64,000 bases of DNA from Episyrphus balteatus. Taxonomy: Eukaryota; Arthropoda; Insecta; Diptera; Syrphidae. Positions within the stretch are counted from its first letter, which is position 1, and each line of letters begins with the position of its first letter. The translations under genes were made by a program, and so were the position numbers. This document shows, one piece after another, positions 58,016-64,000 of the stretch. The stretch is taken from the NCBI RefSeq assembly GCF_945859705.1, contig NC_079135.1, positions 25,428,179 to 25,492,178 on the forward strand, in the 5' to 3' direction. The notes under the pieces are model-generated. The model was not told where the DNA came from and ran no database searches. It saw only the letters and a program-made list of their open reading frames with translations.

Positions 58016-60210
58016 CTCTAATAGTTTATTTTTAATTTTGAATTGCAATTTTTTGCCGCACTGTGAAAGTGCGAGAGTGTAACGTTAGAAAATGGCGTCA
58101 CTTTTTTGTGGTGGCTATGGCTACCATGGGTTCATCGATTTATAAGACGTTATCACGTCAAAAAAAAAATATGCACGGCGTTTTTTTTTCTAAAAAAAAT
58201 TCAGTGGCTTTTTTAATTCCAAAAACTTTAAAATTTACATTCGACACTAGATTGTCTAGTTCATTAATGCAGTTCCGTAAAAATTCTCTCCGTGGTTATA
58301 AAATAGTTCCTTTTTGTTAGTTTTTGTTTTCAAATTTTTGAATAAGGATCCAATTATTGACTTAAATTATAATGAATTATTAGAAAAGGTAGGCATTTAT
58401 AAATTCTTCTGAAACAGGATTTTATCTTCTTACAGAGTCAATCTTTTGTAATAAAAGTACTAAAACATTATACGTAAAAATCACCTCGACTAAACCAAAA
58501 GTTTCTATTACAAAATCTCTCTCATACACACACTCTCACATAATATATACACTAAACATGTGATAAGAACAAACTTGAAATAACCTACTTCTACAAAATC
58601 AATGCCACACAGGCAAAACAAAGCAAAAGCAACTTTATGTCAACCACGGCACGAAGTAAGAAAACTAAAAACTTTATCCAATATATCCCGCCATGTGTAT
58701 TCTCGGCAATTAACTTAATGAAATAAAAATCAATTTCTCAATAAATTATTACAAAAATCGAAAAGGACACAAGAAGAAAACTTGGTCGTTTTTGTTTTGT
58801 GTATGTTCTCGGTTTTTTTTTTGGATCTTGTGTCCCGATAGGGAACAAAACTTTTGCCTTTTGCCTAGTCGTCTCTCTCGTGTCCCCAGACAGATGAACG
58901 TTCTATATACAATGACAGGGACTCGAAGTATAGAAAAACTTTTCTACTATACAAAAAAGAAATAAACACAAAAGTATATCGAAATAATTTTTTAAAATAT
59001 CAAAACTTTGAATGTGTATGGGTGTTCCTGGCTTCGTTTGTCTTTGAGGATATACTCCTTAAAAGTACACATTCCCAGTTACACCTTTTTCGAAAAACAA
59101 TCTGGACTGGAAAATAATCAACGAACGATTTTCTTTTCAACAAAGTAATAAACAAAACCCATTTCACTCGAAAACTTCAAACAATAATGAACGAAATTTG
59201 TATGATTAGACAGACACTGCACAACGACGACGAGGTAACTTGGAATAACCAGAAAAAGAAGAAGGAGGGAGAAAGAGAAATGGTGCAACAGGGCTAATAC
59301 CACACAATGACACATAATACACAAATTTCCAAAGCCAAAAGTGACTTTGGCAAAGGATTTCCTTCTGAACGAGTGCCAAAACGGCCAAAAACACTTACAG
59401 AAAACACGAATTCAACATTTGGCGATATATTTTTGGTTTGGGGGTATTTCACAACCCTGCCATAGAGCAAATGCACAACAAAAACTTTTGCCAAATCCTT
59501 TGTAATTCCGTTTTATAAGACAGTGGAAGAAGAGCAGTCTTCAACTTTTTGCCTTGAGACCGGTTATAAGGATGTCTGGAGGGCAGAGCATCACAATACC
59601 GAAACCCACACACATCGAAAATCAAATTCGGGTGATGGCGGGCGGCACCAGAAAAAGCAACGATGACGACGACGACGTCGGTCGGCTACGGTGATGATGA
59701 TGGTGGCAGTATGAAAAGAAAGTCCCTTTAGAACCAGATCCTGTTTTAAGGATGTTTCCAGTTTTGTGTACACCACATAATGGCACTTTTACTATACAAC
59801 TCTATATAGTCAAGAGAAAAGTTCCTTCCAAAGTTCGAAGGCGAAATCCCTGTGTTCTTTCCAGTTATATAGAGGGAAATCCTTTTATTATACTTTTTAC
59901 ACGACTTGATGTACAGGTAGCTTCAATTTGCATTGCAAAGTCTGGCAAGGGTTATAAGTGTGAGTGTAGTTTTTGAACTAATATGGAAATTCTTTAACAA
60001 TTTCTTCACGGATTGGGACCTTCATGGGATAGAAAATTGTAGGTAGGTAGATTGGTTTTGAAAGCAGAGTTGTTATACTTTAGTTTTGGACATTTAATTT
60101 TTTGATTTTTTTTTTTTCTCGTTTACGTGACGGTCAGACTTACCATCTTCCTAAGAAAAGCCAGGTCAAAATATACATAGACTGACATCGTGTTTATCTG
60201 AATAAACCTC
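58016..60210. other. Unassigned DNA, probably unique host sequence
   Basis: From 58480 to 59990 the composition is balanced, with a GACGACGACGACG run near 59665 and GATGATGATGG near 59693. Overlapping short frames on both strands lack recognisable domains, so no exon is called. Confidence 0.4.
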
Positions 60211-60211
60211 T

Positions 60212-60712
60212 CTACCAGAAAACCCAGAATCTCGAAAATCCAGAATCCCGAAAACCCACAACTCCGAAAATTCAGAATCAAGAAAACCCAGAATTCCGAA
60301 AATCGAAAAACTCCAAAGCCCAAAGCCCAAAATCCCGAAAACCCAAAATCCAAAATCCAGAAAACCCAGAATCCCAAAAGAATTTGAAATCAAGTTCAAA
60401 GAGATATAAGTGAAATTATACACTTCATACTTTTTTTTTCGAAATCAATATTCCGAAAAATTATATAAAATGAAAAATTTGCTAAAAAAATTTTATAGGT
60501 ATATCATTTTTTGAGATTTCGGGAAACCATTCTGAATTTTTCTGAGCTTTTTGATTTTTGTGATTATGGGTTTTCGGGATTCTGGATTTTGTGTTTTCGG
60601 GATGATTTGATTTCGAGATTTTCGTTATTCTGGGTTTTCTGGATTTTCGAGATTCTGGGTTTTCAGGATTTTGGATTTTCGGGATTTTGGATTTTCGGTT
60701 TTCGAGATTTTG
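60212..60712. repeat. Two facing arrays of a 16-bp unit
   Basis: The left array (60212-60380) repeats AAAACCCAGAATCCCG-like units about ten times. The right array (about 60566-60712) repeats the complementary form, CGGGATTCTGGGTTTT-like. About 185 bp of AT-rich DNA with scattered partial units separates them. Units are diverged and vary in length from 9 to 16 bp. The arrangement is an inverted pair, like the orientation switch in the large 11-bp array. Confidence 0.75.
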
Positions 60713-62045
60713 ACCCCAACCCTTTCCATTTGATTTAAATCATAAAAAAAAACTATAACATCACTGTTCGAAAAAGCAGAGCAAATTTCAATTGTTTCAG
60801 TTTTTAGTGCGCGTTATATGGAATCGGGTCTAGGGTTTTTCTCCAAACTGGCACAAGGCAAGAGACTCAGAAGTTTGGTTGCATTTGAATGACTTAAGGG
60901 TGAGACTTTGTTTTAACAACGTCCTTTATTTTTTTTTTTTTTTTTCTGCATTTCCAAGCATAATATAACGAAAATTGTATCCGTGGACCTGACCCATTAC
61001 ACCCTTCAAAAAATAAAAAAAAAAAAAAAGTGCACTTCATTCAAACGATCATAGTCTGGGGTGTAATTTCCTTTAGATTGTTTTAACATGTGTATAGAGA
61101 GAAAGAAAGCTGCCTGCATCATTGAGAGAGATCCCCCGTTGCTAGAAAAAAAAAGGAATATCGTTATGTGAGGAAAGTAAAACATTTCATTGTAATATAG
61201 GACCTGTTGCCTCTCTCTGTAACCTACCTTCCTAGTGCCTGTTACTTTTGCTATTTTGTGTTGATGTGGACCAGCTTTACTGTGGCAAAGGATATTTTTC
61301 CAATTCCTCTATACTTTGAATTCATTCTATGAGAATTGTTTTGTAGAGAGTTCCTCTTTTTTCTTATATGTAGTTCCCTATGATGCTACCACCAAGCACC
61401 ACCAATAAATGGTAGATGCCAAAGAGGAAGGTATATATATAGGTACTTTGTCTATTTCTGGTTGTGATAAAGGATGGACGGGGAATTGTGGTGAACTTTT
61501 TCGGAACGATATGCAAGGAATGTAAATTAGTTTTTGGTCTTCGTTAAGCAACACAACGTGCAACAGTGTTGAATTGGGAAACATTTTGTTCAGAAAAAAA
61601 AAAAATGTTCTTTGGTTTAAACTTTATATACCCTTGCAGAACCTTCAACAAACTAATATCTACATATAGATGAACATCTTCACAACTGGATTTTTTGTTG
61701 TCTTTTGTGGAGTATCTTTTGAGGAAAGCTTTACGGAAATAGCTGATTGTATGGGCGCTAGAAGACAAATTGAAAATTTAAATATGAAAGCAAATATTTA
61801 AATAAACATGGTTAGAGGAGGAGAAGTCATCTTAAAGTAATGTTGCTTTTGTTAGCAAAGGCATGAAATAGCATAGATTTGGAAAATTTATACAGAATAT
61901 TTATCTAAGTTATAATATTTTAAAGTTTCTTTAAAATATCAATCTTTTCCCGTGGTAAAAATAAGCTTTTAAACTCGATCAAAATGTATGGACAAATTTT
62001 GACTTACCCAAACTAAGAGTCATTCCAAGATAGAAATTATATGTT
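60713..62045. other. Unassigned DNA
   Basis: Balanced to AT-rich sequence with A and T homopolymers near 60930-60945 and 61008-61028. No frame with homology and no repeat family recognised. Confidence 0.35.
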
Positions 62046-62182
62046 AGCTGCGTTCCTTTGGAAATATTTATCTACTTTTTAGTACTTAAAGCTGCTTTGA
62101 ACTACTTTTTCAATATAGCAAAGTAGTTCAAAGTAGTTTTAAGTACTAAAAAGTAGATAAATACTTCCAAAGGAACGCAGCT
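62046..62182. repeat. 137-bp hairpin element
   Basis: AGCTGCGTTCCTTTGGAAAT at the left end and its near-exact reverse complement at the right (ending AAAGGAACGCAGCT) continue inward through ATTTATCTACTTTTTAGTAC and AACTACTTT. Only a few positions mismatch and the loop is about ten bases. TGTT precedes and follows the unit, which may be a small target duplication. It resembles a palindromic MITE. Confidence 0.8.
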
Positions 62183-62613
62183 GTTAATAGTTTAAGAACT
62201 TCACTGCTCTATGCAAAAATAAAACGATGACAGGTCGATTTTTCTCTTAAATCAAGCTTGCTTTAAATTATACAACATACATACGCTCCTGACCTTACAC
62301 TGTTATTATACATTTTGCCTAACAAATACGATTAGATTTTATTTTGCAGTTCTATAGACAATAAGAACTAAAATATTAAAAACGAGACAAATATTACGTA
62401 TACGTCACAGTGTACTAATTTGTTTTAATTTAAAAAAGAAACTATGTGACCGAAATTAGTTGACAAAGTGATTACTAATACCTGCAGTTGACTGATTAAT
62501 ATGGTGCCTTTTAAAAAAAAGTTAATAGAATATACACAAAGTTCAAAAAATAGTGACGAACCTTGAAATGTTGCAATTATTTCGAGTAAGTTCAAACAAA
62601 AAAAATAATTTTT
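62183..62613. other. AT-rich DNA, nothing recognised
   Basis: A featureless stretch between the hairpin element and repeat family A copy 3. Confidence 0.3.
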
Positions 62614-63550
62614 ACTTGCGATATAGGTACTATTATATCAAGTTATGCATTCGTACAAAAAAAAAAAGTTGAAATAACATTTTTCCATGACATTTCGATG
62701 GTAGAGAATGCCAAAAAAGTGGGTCCCGGAAGTCAGTCAGTCTGTCTGTATAAGGATCTACAACCTAAATGGATGAACCGATTAAGGTCAAACTTGGTAT
62801 GTAGCGTTATTTGGCGACTCTTCAGAGGGTTTTTTGGAATTAATTTTTTTTGACCAAAAATAAAGGTACTTGTCATATACCGATTTTAGTAAAATTGAAA
62901 TATCTCGAAAACAGATCCAACGATTTTGTTTAAAAAATTCAAATATAGGTTTTAAGACAAGGTCTATCTTCGAATGAAAATTTTTTTTTGAAAATCGTTA
63001 TTAACGGTACCTGCCATGGAACCGTTTTTTTTTCAAATCCGTTTATCTCCAAAAACGCTTATTCGATTTCAACGAAACTTTTTTGAAGAAGCATTTTAAT
63101 AATTTAAATATAAACCAAAAATAAAATTTCAAAAAAAAAATAATTTTTGGATTTTTAAAAAAATTTTGAAAAATTTTTTTTGAAAAATCAAATTTTCGAT
63201 AACGGGATATTGAATTTTTTGAAAATTTGTTTTTAGATGTTGATTAGTGATTTCTAAAAAATGACATACCAATTTTATTTTAAAACTTTTTTTCCAAAAA
63301 ATTATTTATAAAATATTAGTTTTTTAAAAAACGGCTCTAACGATTTTGAAAATTTTCTTTCTAAAAATGCATCTTAATATATCAATCAACACTGCATTCT
63401 TGTTTTGGAGGGCAATTTGATTTCAGATTTTATTTTATTTAAAAAAAAAAAAAACGAAATTAAATTTTTTTTCCAAATTTCTATATAAAAAGTCTTAAAA
63501 ATTTAAGCAACTTTAACTCTAAGAGCAAGTTCGTGCGATACAGTCGTGCA
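62614..63550 (+). mobile_element. Repeat family A, copy 3 (uninterrupted)
   Basis: The copy starts ACTTGCGATATAGGTACTAT, contains GAGAATGCCAAAAAAGTGGG, a GTCAGTCTGTCTGT run and CAAACTTGGTATGTAGC, and ends AGAGCAAGTTCGTGCG plus CAGTCGTGCA. At about 937 bp it shows the family's full layout, including the AAAAAACGGCTC stretch into which the piggyBac-like MITE inserted in copy 1. It is non-coding. Confidence 0.7.
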
Positions 63551-63845
63551 TTTTATTTAAATGCAGTTTCGTTTACTTAATAATTCATATCAAACATAAA
63601 AAATAAAGAAAGTATTTCAGGAAAATTGTCAAAATATTCATAAATAAAAATTTTTAAAACTACAGTTTTTTTTTTCAAAAAAAAAACTGAAATAACGTAA
63701 TTTGTGCGTTGCGTTAAGTAATCGACATTGCCACATTTCGTTACCAAAAACCTTTTGCAATTCATATCACAACAAAAACATAACTGTTAAAAAAAGAGCT
63801 AGGTTCTTTTATGTTGAAATTATGCTTGCACAAAAAGTACTGAAA
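63551..63845. other. AT-rich DNA, nothing recognised
   Basis: Homopolymer-rich sequence between family A copy 3 and the repeat at the window end. No gene recognised. Confidence 0.3.
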
Positions 63846-63847
63846 TG

Positions 63848-64000
63848 TAAAAGTGTACCAAATTCTAAAGCTTGGCTTTAAATTTGTATCAATAAAATGT
63901 TTATTGTTCTCTTGAAAATTTTTCTTTAAATTACCGATTTTTAAAGCTATTTGAAAAATAGCTGCTAAAAGTCACGTAATCAGACTGATTCGATTTACTA
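63848..64000 (-). repeat. Dispersed element related to the 12.3 kb hairpin, cut by the window end
   Basis: GTACCAAATTCTAAAGCTTG, TTGTATCAATAAAAT and TTATTGTTCTCTTGAAAATT are the diverged reverse complement of 12305-12415. The rest of the element lies beyond the window. Confidence 0.55.

Overview
The window is eukaryotic, very AT-rich, and looks like insect DNA, most probably from a fly. The reasons are the mixture of Ty1/copia, BEL/Pao and jockey-type retroelements, a copia primer-binding site of the half-tRNA type known from Drosophila copia, many piggyBac-, hAT- and Harbinger-like non-autonomous elements, and long A/T homopolymer runs. The species cannot be named from the sequence. No host protein-coding gene was recognised with confidence. 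The two good coding regions both belong to LTR retrotransposons, and the rest is repeats plus intergenic or intronic DNA.

Layout. 0.8-1.7 kb: a diverged tandem duplication of about 450 bp. 4.4-6.8 kb: a piggyBac-like MITE and a 1.44 kb Harbinger-like element that contains a perfect 32-bp hairpin. 7.25-12.2 kb: a complete but pol-less BEL/Pao element with 367-bp LTRs that look identical, a CCCGT target duplication and one 938-residue gag-type ORF. 12.2-13.2 kb: a hairpin and a copy of a dispersed repeat (family E). 16.5-17.3 kb: an inverted-repeat region holding a tRNA-like stretch. 19.69-24.5 kb: an apparently intact Ty1/copia element with 207-bp LTRs that look identical, a GTATT target duplication and one Gag-Pol ORF. 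24.82-26.74 kb: a near-perfect 1.9 kb palindrome. 27.0-30.05 kb: a three-level nest of transposons. 33.0-34.1 kb: a second family E copy, split by a hAT-type MITE.

35.83-46.5 kb is the dominant feature: about 10.7 kb made of roughly 970 copies of an 11-bp unit (consensus GAAGATGTCCC). The array flips orientation near 44.65 kb. The unit has no stop codon in any of the six frames, so the array yields many long artificial ORFs on both strands. Segments inside it have been duplicated by exact multiples of 11 bp. It is followed by a short tandem repeat of about 180-200 bp.

The right third (47-64 kb) holds mostly unrecognised, partly unique DNA. Within it are a region rich in TTTTCGTTA-like motifs, a 5'-truncated and frameshifted jockey-like reverse transcriptase fragment (52.1-53.2 kb), the third family E copy (57.3-58.0 kb), two facing 16-bp-unit arrays (60.2-60.7 kb), a 137-bp hairpin (62.05-62.18 kb) and another member of the nested family (62.6-63.55 kb).

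The two LTR elements look like recent insertions, judged by identical LTRs and intact target duplications. The small DNA elements are mostly non-autonomous, and several can be ordered in time because one interrupts another. The family E copy at 57-58 kb preserves the unoccupied version of the hAT insertion site at 33.0 kb, which confirms that element's 8-bp duplication from within the window.
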